Source: Plotosus lineatus (Eukaryota > Chordata > Actinopteri > Siluriformes > Plotosidae). From it: a stretch of 64,000 nt of DNA. The translations under genes were made by a program, and so were the position numbers. The stretch covers positions 44,973,564-45,037,563 of the forward strand of contig CM045734.1 in assembly GCA_024760905.1 (NCBI GenBank). The letters are read 5' to 3'. The notes under the pieces are model-generated. The model did not search any database, was not told where the DNA came from, and was given only the letters and a program-made list of their open reading frames with translations. Shown here one piece after another: positions 31,783 through 43,410 of this stretch. How positions within the stretch are numbered: the first letter of the stretch is position 1; each line of letters opens with the position of its first letter.

Positions 31783-32573
31783 CAGAGGTTCTTGACCTTG
31801 TTGGCAGTACTGAACCCCAGCAGTTTCATATGCTTATTCACCAAACCCTTCTTTATTGAAAAATAAAATATGATTTTTTTTTTTTTCAAGACAGGTTTTC
31901 ACCGGGGCACCAAACTGAACTGTGCATTACCATCACTGTGTTCAAAGAACAAAACCAATACAATGCATGAAGTCCGCCCATCAAAACTACTTACATTTTA
32001 AGTGTGGTGTGCATTTGAGTGTGTGCACGGGCATCTGTGTGTGCGCGCACGCATCTGTATTTGTGTGTATTTATATTTCATTTACATCTTATGCATTATT
32101 TTTGAATGTTTAATTGTTATTATAAGCATTTATAGTATTGAATATGTATTTATTGATATTATATACATATAGACATGTATGTATATGTCAGTCTGCGGGG
32201 GGTTAATCCAACTTCGCAAATCCTGCAGATAGGAAGCTGACGAGCATCACGTTCCATTATATATGTGAATCCATGTTGTACATATTCATCCAACCACTTT
32301 CTTTTTTTGCTCAACATAGTAAGGATTAAAATGTTCAGAAAGAAATCACATGACATACCATCACGACAGTCACAACTCAACTACTGAGCACACCAAATTT
32401 CCTGCAGCACAGATTGGCCAAGCAATGTAGCACGATCACCTGCAGCCAGTAAAGGCCAAGCGGGGCATGTCATCATGAATATGAGTCGGGTGTGTGTCTT
32501 GACCTCCTCCGAACCCCTGAGACTGACTCACCAAACCCCTAGGGTTCAATCGAATCCAGGTTAAGAACCACTG
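31783..32573. mobile_element. hAT transposon with perfect target duplication
   Basis: Ends CAGAGGTTCTTGACCTTG and CAGGTTAAGAACCACTG are inverted repeats. The octamer ATCTAATC is repeated exactly on both sides (31775-31782 and 32574-32581). It contains an internal T1 fragment. No transposase found. Confidence 0.93.
31962..32260 (+). mobile_element. T1 fragment inside the hAT
   Basis: It starts in the T1 middle (CATCAAAACTACTTACATTT) and runs through ATTGAATATGTATTTATTGA to GTTAATCCAACTTCGC. Both T1 ends are missing. Confidence 0.8.
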
Positions 32574-32675
32574 ATCTAATCATTGAGTTGGTTTTGGATT
32601 GTTAATAAAAATCTGTAATGTTGATTCATTTGTTCTTCCGGCATACGTGTACAGGGTAACCCTAAAAATTGTATA

Positions 32676-33120
32676 CAGGGATCCTTCACTTTTCATGGTT
32701 AATGAGGACCGAGACCCCCCGCGACCGCCGATTTCAGCGGAGTAGGATTGACACCCCCTCCCCCCCGACTGATGTATACGTACATATATATGTGTATATA
32801 AGATCAATAAATACATATTCAACACCATAAATACTTATAATAACAATTAAACATTCAAAAATAATGGATAAGATGTAAATAAAATATAAATACACACACA
32901 TACAGACTCGTGCACACACACAGATGCCCACTCACATAAAAATTTATGCAGTTTTGTTGGGGGTTGTTTTTGTTTGTTTGGGTTTTTTGCATAATTGGCT
33001 TTTTTTTTCCCTATTTTTCCTTAATTTCCTTATTTTTTTATTTCTCGATGAATATTTTTGAAAAACCCGTGATGCACTGAAGCCGTAGAAAGTAAAGCGC
33101 AAGGTAGCGAGAGATCACTG
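32676..33120 (-). mobile_element. T1 transposon, complete, reversed
   Basis: Left end CAGGGATCCTTCACTTTTC after TA, then GACCGAGACCCCC. The T1 interior is reversed, and the right end is GCAAGGTAGCGAGAGATCAC. Confidence 0.88.
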
Positions 33121-33263
33121 AAAATCATAAGAACATTTTTGGAGGAGAGAGCATATAACAAGAGGCGTATAATACTTGGGTTACATGATGTGGTGTCATC
33201 AGTAAAGCTGTGAAATACATGAACAAGTAAACACATGTGTTATAAAATGTTCTCTAAGCCTGT

Positions 33264-33533
33264 TTTCATTAATTTTCTGAACTGCTCACTCCTAATTAGG
33301 GTTGTGGGGAAGCAGGTGCCCATCTCAGCCAACTCATCACAAAGCAGAAGCACACTGACAGCTATGCAGCCTACTCTTGACGAAGGTCAGCAACGGTTCT
33401 TTTCCATGCCTCTCACCATAGACAGTGAGAAACATGGCAGGCCTTTGATAACCCAGTTAGCTGCACTGGGGTTTGAACCCCCGACCTTGGGATCAGTGAT
33501 CCAGCACATTACCACCAGGCCACCACTGCCTTG
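33264..33533 (-). mobile_element. SINE A, near full length
   Basis: TTTTCTGAACTGCTCACTCC (reversed tail), GCTATGCAGCCTACTCTTGA, TTGATAACCCAGTTAGCTGC, and the head CACCAGGCCACCACTGCC. Confidence 0.88.
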
Positions 33534-33617
33534 TTTTCTAAATCTACAGTTTCTAATTGGTATACTTTACCAATAAGCATAGTGTTGTCTTCCATGTATC
33601 ACTAAGATCCACCTATC

Positions 33618-33895
33618 TTGAATCATGGTATAGTGATTAGTGTGTCCGCCTCACACAGCTAGAGGGTCCAGGATCTAAGTTCTGGGCTCGGCGAAGGTGT
33701 TTCTGTGTGGAGTTTGCAAGATCACGCTGTGCTTGCATGGGTTTTCTTCAGGTACTCCAGGGTTCATCCAACAGTTCAAAGACATGCACATTGACTCTGC
33801 AATAGTCTGGGAAGCTATTTAGGGTGCACCTAGCCTTTGTCAAGAGTTGGCTGGAATGGGCTCCAATCTCTCGGTCACCCTTATAAAAGATAAAG
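33618..33895 (+). mobile_element. SINE B, diverged
   Basis: GTATAGTGATTAGTGTGTCC, CGCCTCACACAGCTAGAGGG, GTTTCTGTGTGGAGTTTGCA and CAAGAGTTGGCTGGAATGGG in order. Confidence 0.82.
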
Positions 33896-35410
33896 GTGAA
33901 GAAAACGAGTCGTGTATCTTTATTCTGCAATGAATTCTGTATTCATTCTGGCATCCTGAAACCTGTCAATATAAACTCGTGGTCTGCTCAGTATGGTGAA
34001 AAACAAAGCACATTGTGAAATAGCAAATATAATTTACTCCCTCAATGCCATTATATCATGCAATCTCTGTCCCAATTTCATTTGGGAATACAGTACAAGT
34101 CTGACTGTTGCTGTGTTTTTTTCATTAGAGAAAATTATTCAGAAGAAACAAGTATGATCTGTTAGTTTGGATCTGCTTACTCGCCTCCCCTTCAACTTGA
34201 GAGAACATCCTTTTACAAACGCCCAATAAATCACAAAGGCAAAATCCTTAGCGTGGGGCCAGGCTGGGATTACGATGTCCAGATATCTGTCTTCAGTTCA
34301 GACAAAGACTAAAGCATGCATGTGGAAAGCCTCTTGGTTTTCCCTAGCTGACAACGTTAGCCTGCTAATGTGAAGATCTTTTTCGTTTTTTCGTTTTCGC
34401 AGACATCTCAGTGACGAACCATATCACATTTCACCTTTCCATACGGAACAGGAACCACAACAGACATACCAGGAACCACACTTTAAAAGCACTCTTTTTA
34501 TGCTTCATATGCTTTCTGTCTTTCATCCTGCACATCTTCTGAGCTTTCAAAACAACCAGGATCACTAGATTTCACAATGACATTAGCACTGTAAATATTG
34601 TAGTCGTATAACCTTTCAGCCCTGAAAACCCAACCTTCCTTTAACAGCAGTGGCCTTCAGATTGATGAAGTGTTGCTTTCTGTGACCTTTTCAACCTGTA
34701 ACTTCAGCCTACCAGCAGCTGTGCACCCGTATCCAGATAGCACACCCTCCTTCCTCCCTCCCTCCCTCCCTCCGACTCGCTCTCTCACCCGCTTCGGCTT
34801 CCATGCCTGCATCCTGCCCATTGCCCTGTGAGAGACAGACATATTCAGCGTGACAAAGTGACAACCTCCAGCTGGGATTGGTGGGTGTGAGTGCCTTATA
34901 GTGAACACCACATATGTAGATATTGATTTGAAGGCCAGACCTCCTGGAGAAATACAGTGCTGAAACCTAACCTTCGTCGGCTGTGATAATGGGCTGTGTT
35001 CCCTCAGGAAATACCTGCCCTCTGACAAAGAGAGATGGAGAAAAGGAGATGAGGGAGAGCTGAACAGAATGGCTATTGTTCTCACTGCCAAAGTTCACGA
35101 AGGCAGAGTGACAACCCAAAATAGACATCGCTTCTGGAAAGAGATGTGTGTCAGAAGTTCAGGATGCCCCACCTTTGCCATTCAGGATTGAGATTTAAAG
35201 ATAGACAGGAATCAAGAATTTCATATACGTATAATAAACCTGATGATATTAACCCCTTCTGCAGCTGGAAGTACAATTGTACATCTTTTGCCTTCTCAGA
35301 AGCACAGGTTACACAATAGGCCATTTCAGTACCCAAGCACACAATTGGACATTACTGCTGGTGTTTATGATAAAATGTTAAAATGACATCTGTTTGGAAT
35401 TCACAGTACA
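33896..35410. other. Unique sequence, no gene seen
   Basis: The longest non-repetitive part of this half. A (CTTC)-rich run at 34747-34775 is the only simple repeat. A 144-codon minus-strand frame at 34657-35091 lacks motifs and runs through that simple repeat, so I do not call it. Confidence 0.5.
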
Positions 35411-35781
35411 TTCATTCATTCATTCATTTTCTGTAACCGCTTAATCCTAACTTGGGTCGCGGGGAGACCAATCCCAGCCAACTCAGGGCGAGGGCAGAGT
35501 ACACCCTGGACAGCTCGCCAGGCCATCGCAGGGCGGAAACACGCCGATGGTTTTGCAGCCTACTATTGTCGAAAGTCAGCAATGGTTCTTTTACATGCCT
35601 CACACCATAGACAGTGAGAGACATGGATGACATGGAATGACAAGGATGACATGGATTGCCTTTGATAACCCAGTTAGCTCCACTGGGGGGGACAGTGACA
35701 ACCTTGTGCAGAATGGGACTTGAACCCCCAACCTTTGGATCAGCGATCCAGCGCCCTATACCACTAGACCACCACTGCCCC
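35411..35781 (-). mobile_element. SINE A, full length, with internal tandem duplication
   Basis: The reversed tail (TTTTCTGTAACCGCTTAATC) to the head (CACTAGACCACCACTGCCCC) is present. Around 35622-35655 the ACATGG(A)..GATGACATGGA motif is repeated in tandem, an insertion not present in other copies. Confidence 0.9.
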
Positions 35782-35954
35782 AGTACAGCACATTCTTATA
35801 GATATTTGCAGCTTAGAAAATTCCTCACTTGTAATGTTGACCTTCTTCCTTCTTGCCCATCACCTTCCCTTGTGGACACCACCTGTCACACACACAAAAA
35901 AAATTATGAGTACAATATATCATTTACTAAATACCCACAGAGCAACAGCATCTG

Positions 35955-36440
35955 ATGCAACAGCATTAGACTCATTGAGGGTTAGATGGAGGAAAGACTT
36001 GGGTCAACAGATATCATCTGGAATATGGCACAAAATGTTGAACGGAATCCATTCTTCCCTCATTCATCTTTAAAATGCCATTATTCAATTTAAGGTAGTA
36101 CATCGTCTGCACTGGACTAAAGATATGCTGCTTACGATTGATAGAGGTCGACCGAAAAAAATGTGACAGATGTCAACTCGAACCTGCCTCGCTAATCCAT
36201 GTTTTGGATGAGATTGGATTGGTAACATTTTTTGGACTCTATCGTCAATGCCCTGTCAGAGGTGTATGTGTATGTGTAGGCTTTTTCTTAATGCGTGTCC
36301 ATTTATTGCCTTGTTTGGTGCTATTTCAGGAAATGGAAGACTGACTGAACGACAGGTGAATATGATTTCTTTCTGTGCTCTTTTGGCCAGAAGATTACTT
36401 TTGTTAAGGGGGCAAACCATGTATACTATTATTCACACAA
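35955..36440 (+). pseudogene. L1-type LINE, ORF2 C-terminal remnant
   Basis: In three successive frames the plus strand reads LRVRWRKDLG..IS..IW (35975 on), then IIQFKVVHRLHWTKDMLL and the cysteine motif KKCDRCQLEPASLIHV (36080-36205), then ALFGAISGNGRLTERQV and LLARRLLLL (36310-36410). This is the region after the reverse transcriptase in fish L1 ORF2 proteins, including the C-terminal zinc-knuckle-like segment. At least two frameshifts and a stop break it. The RT and endonuclease parts are missing, so it is a 5'-truncated dead copy. Confidence 0.82.
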
Positions 36441-36608
36441 CCAAAAATTAAATTCATGCATTTATCGATACAATATGATAACATTACTGAAAAGATTTAC
36501 AAATCATATATCAAATACCACGTGTCCCCTGTATATACAGGTGTAACTCATGAAGAGACTTTGAATATTTAAACAGCTGTAAACTTAAAACTAATTAAGT
36601 TAAATGCT

Positions 36609-36948
36609 GTAGGGCAGTGGTGGTCTAGTGGTATAAGGCGCCGGATCGCTGATCCAAAGGTTGGGGGTTCGAGTCCCACTCTCCACAAGGTTGTCACTAT
36701 CCCCCCCAGTGCAGCTGACTGGGTTATCAAAGGTGGGCCATGTCTCTCACTGTCTATGGTGTGAGATTCATGTAAAAGAACCATTGCTGACTTTCGACAA
36801 GAGTAGCTGCAAAGCCGTCAGTGTGTTTCCGCCCTGCGATGGCCTGGCGAGCTGTCCAGGGTGTACTCTGCCCGTGCCCTGATTTGGCTGGGATGGGCAC
36901 CAGCCTCCCCGTGACCCTAATTAGGATGAAGCGGTTACAGAAAATGAA
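36609..36948 (+). mobile_element. SINE A, full length, with target duplication
   Basis: A box GTGGTCTAGTGGTATAAGGC, B box GGGGGTTCGAGTCCC, complete body and tail GAAGCGGTTACAGAAAATGA. AAGTTAAATGCT occurs at about 36597-36608 and again directly after the tail. Confidence 0.93.
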
Positions 36949-36960
36949 CTGAAGTTAAAT

Positions 36961-37272
36961 GCTTCATATTTCCACTGTAGATGGTAGAAAAATAGTTTTA
37001 TGCAATGAACCAAAATAGTATATTTTATGTTTAAAAGAATCTGTGGAAGGTCACTTATCACCTCCCCAATACTTTTCGTAATTCAAAACCACACCTGTAT
37101 GGCTTGCTCAATAAATATTTAAGATTTTTCAAATGTTATTGGTTTATTGCATAAATACCACCATCATTGACATACTATCCAAAAATTATAAACATTAATT
37201 CATTGTGAAGGTATCATATTTTTTGAAGACAAAAATGTAATTATACAAATTATACAAAAATACAATTATAAC
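36961..37272. other. AT-rich unique sequence
   Basis: No feature seen. Confidence 0.5.
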
Positions 37273-37273
37273 A

Positions 37274-37611
37274 GGGGGCAGTGGTGGTCTAGTGGTATAA
37301 TGCGCCGGATCGCTGATCCAAAGGTTGGGGGTTCGAGTCCCACTCTCCACAAGGTTGTCACTGTCCCCCCCAGTGGAGCTAATTGGGTTATCAAAGGCCA
37401 GCCATGTCTCTCACTGTCTATGGTGTGAGGTTCATGTAAAAGAACCATTGCTGACTTTCGACAAGAGTAGGCTGCAAAGCCGTCGGCGTGTTTCCGCCCT
37501 GCGATGGCCTGGTGAGCTGTGCAGGGTGTACTCTGCCCTCGACCTGAGTTGGCTGGGATGGGCACCAGCCTTCCCGCGACCCTAATTAGGATGAAGCGGT
37601 TACAGAAAATG
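37274..37611 (+). mobile_element. SINE A, full length, with target duplication
   Basis: Very close to the copy at 36609. The flanks ACAATTATAACA and ACAATTCTAACA match at 11 of 12 positions. Confidence 0.93.
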
Positions 37612-37624
37612 AACTGAACAATTC

Positions 37625-37983
37625 TAACAAAAATATCATAGAAAATGAAACAATTTGGAATTAGCGTGTTTACAAGCAGCCATGTTGAAAACAGTCACAC
37701 TGGACTATTTTGTAAGGTGAGTTCTGATTGGCTGTAGCAGACATATTCTCAAATGCACATAAGAAAAATAAACCAATCAGAGGTCTTCTTTTAAACATTA
37801 TACACACCAGCATTAATAAATTGGCAAATAATTAATAATTAATAAATTTCCAAAACTTGGAAAAATCTGAGCAAAAGAAGTGGTAGTAAATTGAAATTTC
37901 CAGATTTAAGGGAGACATTTGATAAATTTGATCATGACATAGCATACATAATTTTGATTTTATTATAAATAATCAAAAAAATA

Positions 37984-38036
<53 letters not shown>

Positions 38037-38081
38037 CATTTATTACGCATAATAATATGCATATATTAATAAATACACTTG

Positions 38082-38153
<72 letters not shown>

Positions 38154-39330
38154 AGTGTATTTATTAAGTGGGCTTGGCCTAAGTGAATCTTCATTCTAGT
38201 GAAAAATCAGTCACTTTATTCGGTTGCAGTGTGTTGCTTGTTTATGTATAGCTTTTAACAATGACTCTATTATAGAAACTGTGGTCCACCAACTAGTGAT
38301 TATATCCAGGCAGACGGCTGTCTACATCTAATGAGGTAAAATAAAAAATATTTGACTTAGCGGGTACGGCAAAAGGAAAAGACGACATTTAGATACAACA
38401 GCTAATATGGGAAACAGCACAAGCAAGCTGGACACCAAGGACTAATTTCCACAACACAGGGCTATGCCAACAGTCCATTAGTCTAAAATGGTCTGTCAAG
38501 CAATAGAAACATTATTCATCATTTTAAAAACCCATTCGGGTCATGTGTGGTGACATAGATCCTGTATGTGCTCGGAATAGCAATCTTTTCGGCTTCAAGT
38601 TCTGCTGGTTAAGACTGACGGATGGTCATTGATGGAATTAATAGTTGTCGGAAATGTACTGAGAGCAAGTATTTCTGATAAATACAAACCACGCAGTGTC
38701 TTTTAATGAACAACTTTAGTGGTACAGTCCTATTTCAAATTACGTCAGGAAAAGAAAGAAAAATAAATTTTCAGGTTAAATGTTCCCTTATGTGTAAAAA
38801 TAATTTGCCTAAAGTTGAACGCTTGCAAGAGCCAGGAGTACCAGATTCCACTGTACAAATGAGATCAGCATCACAAATAAAATAGGTATCCAAATCTTAT
38901 AATGTGAATTAGATTAACGCGGGGGCATTATCATGATAGAAACATGAGCTCAGAACTATCTCAATGACAGCTGCTGGTGTGTGTGGAAGAGCTGGAAAGG
39001 AGACAGATGCAGCTGCAACTCAAGCAGATGACAATGATAGGGGTCAAAAACCAAACACAGGTTTCTATCATGCTTTCTGTCTCTCTTACACAAACAACGC
39101 TTGTGAAATAGCAAGCACGCAACTGCATTATTAGACATATTTCAAAACTTTCGACTTTTCCCATCTGTGACAAGCCAAGGATGTAAGCAGATGGGATTTA
39201 TTTTTTTTAATTTGGCTATTTTTCAAGGAAATGTAACTTATATAAATTTCAACTCACAGGCATCTTGTAAGATGTGCATAGCTCTGACTAAATGAATGTG
39301 ACTTCATTATTAAAATACACATATGCAACA
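37625..39330. other. Unique sequence containing a TA palindrome
   Basis: Apart from TA repeats at 37990-38150 I see no repeat family or exon. Confidence 0.5.
37989..38167. repeat. Two TA tracts and a palindrome
   Basis: TA tracts at 37990-38032 and 38086-38149. The second is bracketed by exact inverted 16-mers TTAATAAATACACTTG (38066-38081) and CAAGTGTATTTATTAA (38152-38167), so the whole could extrude as a cruciform. Confidence 0.95.
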
Positions 39331-39628
39331 CGGACAGTGGTGGCCTGGTGGTAAACATGCTGGATCAGTGATCCTAAGGTTGGGGGTTCAAGCCCCATGC
39401 TCAATGGGTTGTCACTGCCCCCCCGCAGTGTAGCTAACTGGGTTATCAAAGGCCGGCCATGTCTCTCACTGTCTATGGTGTGAGACATGTAAAAGAACCA
39501 TTTCCGACTTTCAACAAGAGTTGGCCTGGTGAGCTGTCCAGGGTGTACTCTACCCTTGCCCATAGATGACTAGGATGGGCGCTAGCCTCCCTGTGACCCT
39601 AATTAGGATTACCATAAATTAATGAATG
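39331..39628 (+). mobile_element. SINE A, full length
   Basis: GGACAGTGGTGGCCTGGTGG head, GGGGGTTCAAGCCCC B box, body, and CCTAATTAGGATTACC tail. Confidence 0.9.
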
Positions 39629-39659
39629 AAACAAAAAACTAATGATTGTATTTAGCTTG

Positions 39660-39975
39660 GGATGATTGTATTTATTTTGGAATTTGATTCCCAGCTCAGA
39701 CGTTTCTGTGTGGAATTTGCATGTTCTGCCTGTGCTTGTGTGGGTTTCCTCCGGGTACTCCGGTTTCCTCCCACAGTCCAAAAACATGCACAATAAGGCG
39801 ACTTGACAGTTCCAAGGCATTGCTAGGTGTGGGTATGAGTGAGAGTGTTACCCCTGCAGTGGCCTGGCAATCTGTTCAGGGTGTACCTCGCCCTTACTCA
39901 GAGTCAGCTGAGATGGGCACCAGCCTCCCTGCGACCCTAATTTGGATTAAATGGTTTAGAAAATGAATGGATGAA
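39660..39975 (+). mobile_element. SINE B, head missing
   Basis: TTTGATTCCCAGCTCAGACG, GTGTGGGTTTCCTCCGGGTA, CTCCCACAGTCCAAAAACAT and the shared tail CCCTAATTTGGATTAAATGG. Confidence 0.88.
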
Positions 39976-40023
39976 TAATAATAATAGTAATAATAATAAC
40001 AATAATAACAATAATAATAATAA
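39975..40023 (+). repeat. (AAT)n microsatellite at a SINE tail
   Basis: Imperfect AAT/AAC units directly after the B tail. Confidence 0.95.
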
Positions 40024-41140
40024 AATACAAACAGAGGTCCAAATTTGCTACCAAGAGCTGAACAAATATTTATCATAATCCCCAGTGTTGACCTATTAAG
40101 TTCTCAAAAACACCTCAGGTGCATTAATGTTTAGAAGCAATTTTAGAATAAGGTCAACTGAGTAACATTTTGTAATAATTTCTGACATCATTCAAAATAA
40201 AAACCACCCATTACCAACTCTTGGACCAGAATTTTATAGTAAAGAAGAAACCATTGTGATCTTATTATTTTGACCACATGGCCACGATTCAGTGTTGTTC
40301 ATTTGATGATATGAAGGCCAAGCTGGAACTAAAGCAGGCCCAGTACACCCATAGCTCATTGCTAAAACAAAAATGTTCTGCTCCCTGGGGTCAGCTCTGA
40401 ACCAGAGAACAGGCCAGATCCCCATGAAGTCCAGGACATGTTGTTTGTCATCTGTGGAGGCTCTTTGATTCTCAGCCATATTGCGTCTGCTGTTCTTGAT
40501 GTCTCTGGGAAAAAGGTTAAGGCTTGCCGAGATAAGTGAAAACGCAATTCCATCTGCTAAAGCCTTTATTTCACATGCACTCCTGCCTGTCAGTGGGATG
40601 TTATCGTTATAACTATACATTGAAATTATTATTCTTTTTTTTTTTTACATTACTTACACAGTATGGTATTACAAAACCAACAGAATTCATCATAAGAAAG
40701 ATGTAAAATACATCACATCTGCACGAGTTACATTTAGTTGACAATCTCCAAAATGATCATGGGTATAAAAAAAAGTTATTTTTTTATTAAGGAAATAGGA
40801 GAAAAATTTATGCTTACGTACAGTAGACGTAATATAATAGAGGCTTTCACAATCACTCACATGCCATTGGTTCCGATATAAACAATACATTGCGAAACTC
40901 AAAATTTAAATCAAATTTAAGGTTTTGAAATGCATTTCAGGGGAAATCTGCCAATGAAAGTAATTGCTTTGTTCCTGGGTGTAGTAACTAAAGGCTGATG
41001 GATAAAATGAAGCAAATTGTTCAACTTTATTACTGGATTTAGTTCTATGTTGTGTGTAGCAGCTATCAGAAACCTTCTTGTTATGAGAGAGCAATGCTGA
41101 CCACTGCAACAGTATCCAACTCAAAATGACATCATCGTGA
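40024..41140. other. Unique sequence, no gene supported
   Basis: A 128-codon minus-strand frame (40234-40620) is the longest here, but it has no motif I recognise and no start or splice context I can support. Confidence 0.45.
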
Positions 41141-41193
41141 GTGGATAATGCTTTAATCACCCACATAGTGTGGGTGATTAAAGCATTATCCAC
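41141..41193. repeat. Perfect 25-bp hairpin with 3-nt loop
   Basis: Arms 41141-41165 and 41169-41193 are exact reverse complements around the loop TAG. The left arm starts GTGGATAATGCTTTAATC. The segment CACCCACATAGTGTGG is partly repeated just after (41189-41206). Confidence 0.97.
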
Positions 41194-41255
41194 CCACATA
41201 GTGTGGACAGCATCATCAGTACCACTCCTTAAAATTATATATATGTATAAATAAA

Positions 41256-41500
41256 ACCCCAGTGCAGCTAACTGGGTTATCAAAGGCCGGCCGTGTCTCT
41301 CACTGTCTATGGTGTGAGGCATGTAAAAGAACCATTGCTGACTTTCAACAAGACTAGCTGTTAAGTTGTCAGCGTGTTGCACCCTGCGATGGCCTGGCGA
41401 GCTGTCCAGGGTGTACTCTGCCCTCGCCCAGAGTCGCCTGGGATGGGCACCAGCCTCCCCGCAACCCTAATTAGGATTAAGCAGTTACAGAAAATGAACT
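41256..41500 (+). mobile_element. SINE A, 5'-truncated
   Basis: It begins at CCCAGTGCAGCTAACTGGGT and runs to ATTAAGCAGTTACAGAAAAT. The truncation point is almost the same as in the copy at 595. Confidence 0.9.
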
Positions 41501-41546
41501 CTCTCTCTATTTTATATATAATATACATACTAGTATAAATTACACA

Positions 41547-42010
41547 CAGGAATCCCTCGCTACTTTGTGCTTCAATTCATGTGGCTTCAGTGCATTGTGT
41601 TTTTCCTTTAATAAATAAATATATATTCGTCGAATTAAAAAATAAGGGAATTAAGGAAGAATAGGTGGAAAATTTAAGGAAAATGCCACCAAAACAAGGC
41701 CAATTATGCAACAAAAAACCCAAACAAACACAAAGCAAAAAACAACCCAAAATCTTCCATCAAAACTACTTATATAGTTGCATCTGTGTGTGCACGCGCA
41801 TCTGCGTACGTGCGCGTATGTGTGTCGTCTTCTTCTCAGGCAATACCATCTGTATGTGTGTGTATTTATATTCACATCTTATGTTATTATAAGCAATTAT
41901 AGCTTTGAATATGTATTTATTGATATTATATATTAGATATTAGATACATGTCCGTATACGTGAGTTGTGGGGGGGGGGTTATCCTACTTCGTGGAATTTG
42001 ATATACACAC
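41547..42010 (+). mobile_element. T1 transposon, right end missing
   Basis: Left end CAGGAATCCCTCGCTACTTT. It runs to TCCTACTTCGTGGAATTTGA and then breaks into a short CA tract before the next T1. Confidence 0.85.
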
Positions 42011-42021
42011 ACACACACACA

Positions 42022-42389
42022 CAGGGATCCCTTACTACTTCGTGCTTCAATTTATGTGGCTTCAGTGCATTGCGTTGTTTTTTTTAAATATTCATCAAAT
42101 TAAAACATAAGGAAATTAAGGAAGAATAGGGGAAAGTTAAGGAAAATGCTCAAAAACAAGGCCAATTATGCAACAAACAAAAAAAAAAATCTGCATGCGT
42201 GTGTATTTATATTTTATTTACAGCTTATGTATTATTTTGGAATGTTTATTACTATAAGCATTTATAGCAATGAATATGTATTTTTTTATCTGTTTACGCC
42301 AGTCAGAGGGAGGTGTTGGTCCTACTTCGCAGAATTCGGCGGTTGCAGGGGGGTCTCGGTTCCAATTAACTACAGAAAGTGAGGGATCC

Positions 42390-42392
<3 letters not shown>
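42022..42392 (+). mobile_element. T1 transposon, short form, complete
   Basis: Left end CAGGGATCCCTTACTACTTC and right end GAAAGTGAGGGATCCCTG. It lies in tandem with the copy at 41547. The interior is shortened to about 370 bp. Confidence 0.88.
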
Positions 42393-42470
<78 letters not shown>

Positions 42471-42495
42471 TATATATACACACACATATATATAT

Positions 42496-42564
<69 letters not shown>

Positions 42565-42577
42565 TATATATATATTT

Positions 42578-42632
<55 letters not shown>

Positions 42633-42633
42633 C

Positions 42634-42710
<77 letters not shown>

Positions 42711-42759
42711 CACACACATATATACATATACACATACATACATATACACACATATATAT

Positions 42760-42849
<90 letters not shown>

Positions 42850-42850
42850 A
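42393..42850 (+). repeat. Long compound (TA)n/(CA)n satellite
   Basis: About 450 bp of alternating TA and CA tracts starting exactly at the TA flank of a T1 right end. The long YIYI-type frames on both strands are artefacts of it. Confidence 0.97.
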
Positions 42851-42860
42851 TATGAATATA

Positions 42861-43182
42861 TAGTATATTGTATATAGTGTATATAGTGTTTCTGTTTTGT
42901 GGAACATGGTGTACTATGTACTAATTTCAATATAAATAGACTTAAAACACTATTTTCTACATAGTGCTTACTTTGGCTTCAAATGCAAAGCTAACCTGAC
43001 CTGCAGATAAATATAAACTCTAAAAATCTAGTTTTATATTGCTTTTCTTTCTGTTATTGTAGTAGTATGCCGTCAAAGCTCCCCCATCATGATTTCAAAA
43101 ATCTTGTTTTCCTGTGTTTTTTGCTTATGTTTCTGTGTTTTGTATTCTCAGACAGTAATGCACCTCAGCTTGAGTGGAGAGC
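42861..43182. other. Unique sequence, no gene seen
   Basis: No recognisable feature. Confidence 0.5.
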
Positions 43183-43410
43183 AGCATAGTAGCATTGTGG
43201 TTAGCATGTCCGCCTTACAGCAAGAAGGTCCTGGGTTCGCGTCCCATGTTTGGGTGTTTTGATGCCCGTGGATGTGAGTGGTTGAGTATGTGTTGCCCTG
43301 TGATGCTCTGTTGAACTGCTCAGTGTAAACCATGCTTTCACCTGGTGTCCAACCTCCTCTTAACCATAATCATCGGATTAATCCATTCAGCAAATGAATG
43401 AGTGAGTGAG
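43183..43410 (+). mobile_element. SINE B, internally shortened
   Basis: GCAGCATAGTAGCATTGTGG, GCCTTACAGCAAGAAGGTCC and GGGTTCGCGTCCC are intact. The central TCCTCCCACAGTCC block is missing, and the tail ends in AAATGAATGAGTG. Confidence 0.85.

Noticed and set aside
34657..35091. 144-codon minus-strand frame
   Set aside because: It runs through a CTTC-type simple repeat, has no recognised domain, and has neither a clear start context nor splice sites I can support.
36613..36684. tRNA-gene-like head with A and B boxes
   Set aside because: It is the promoter head of SINE A; the same head recurs many times followed by the SINE body, so these are not tRNA genes.
40234..40620. 128-codon minus-strand frame in unique DNA
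   Set aside because: Most gene-like of the unassigned frames, but no family pattern and no exon borders recognised. It would need transcript evidence.
42218..42930. Frames of up to 229 codons of IYIYIY type
   Set aside because: They are translations of a TA/CA satellite on both strands at once; no real protein would be open in this way.
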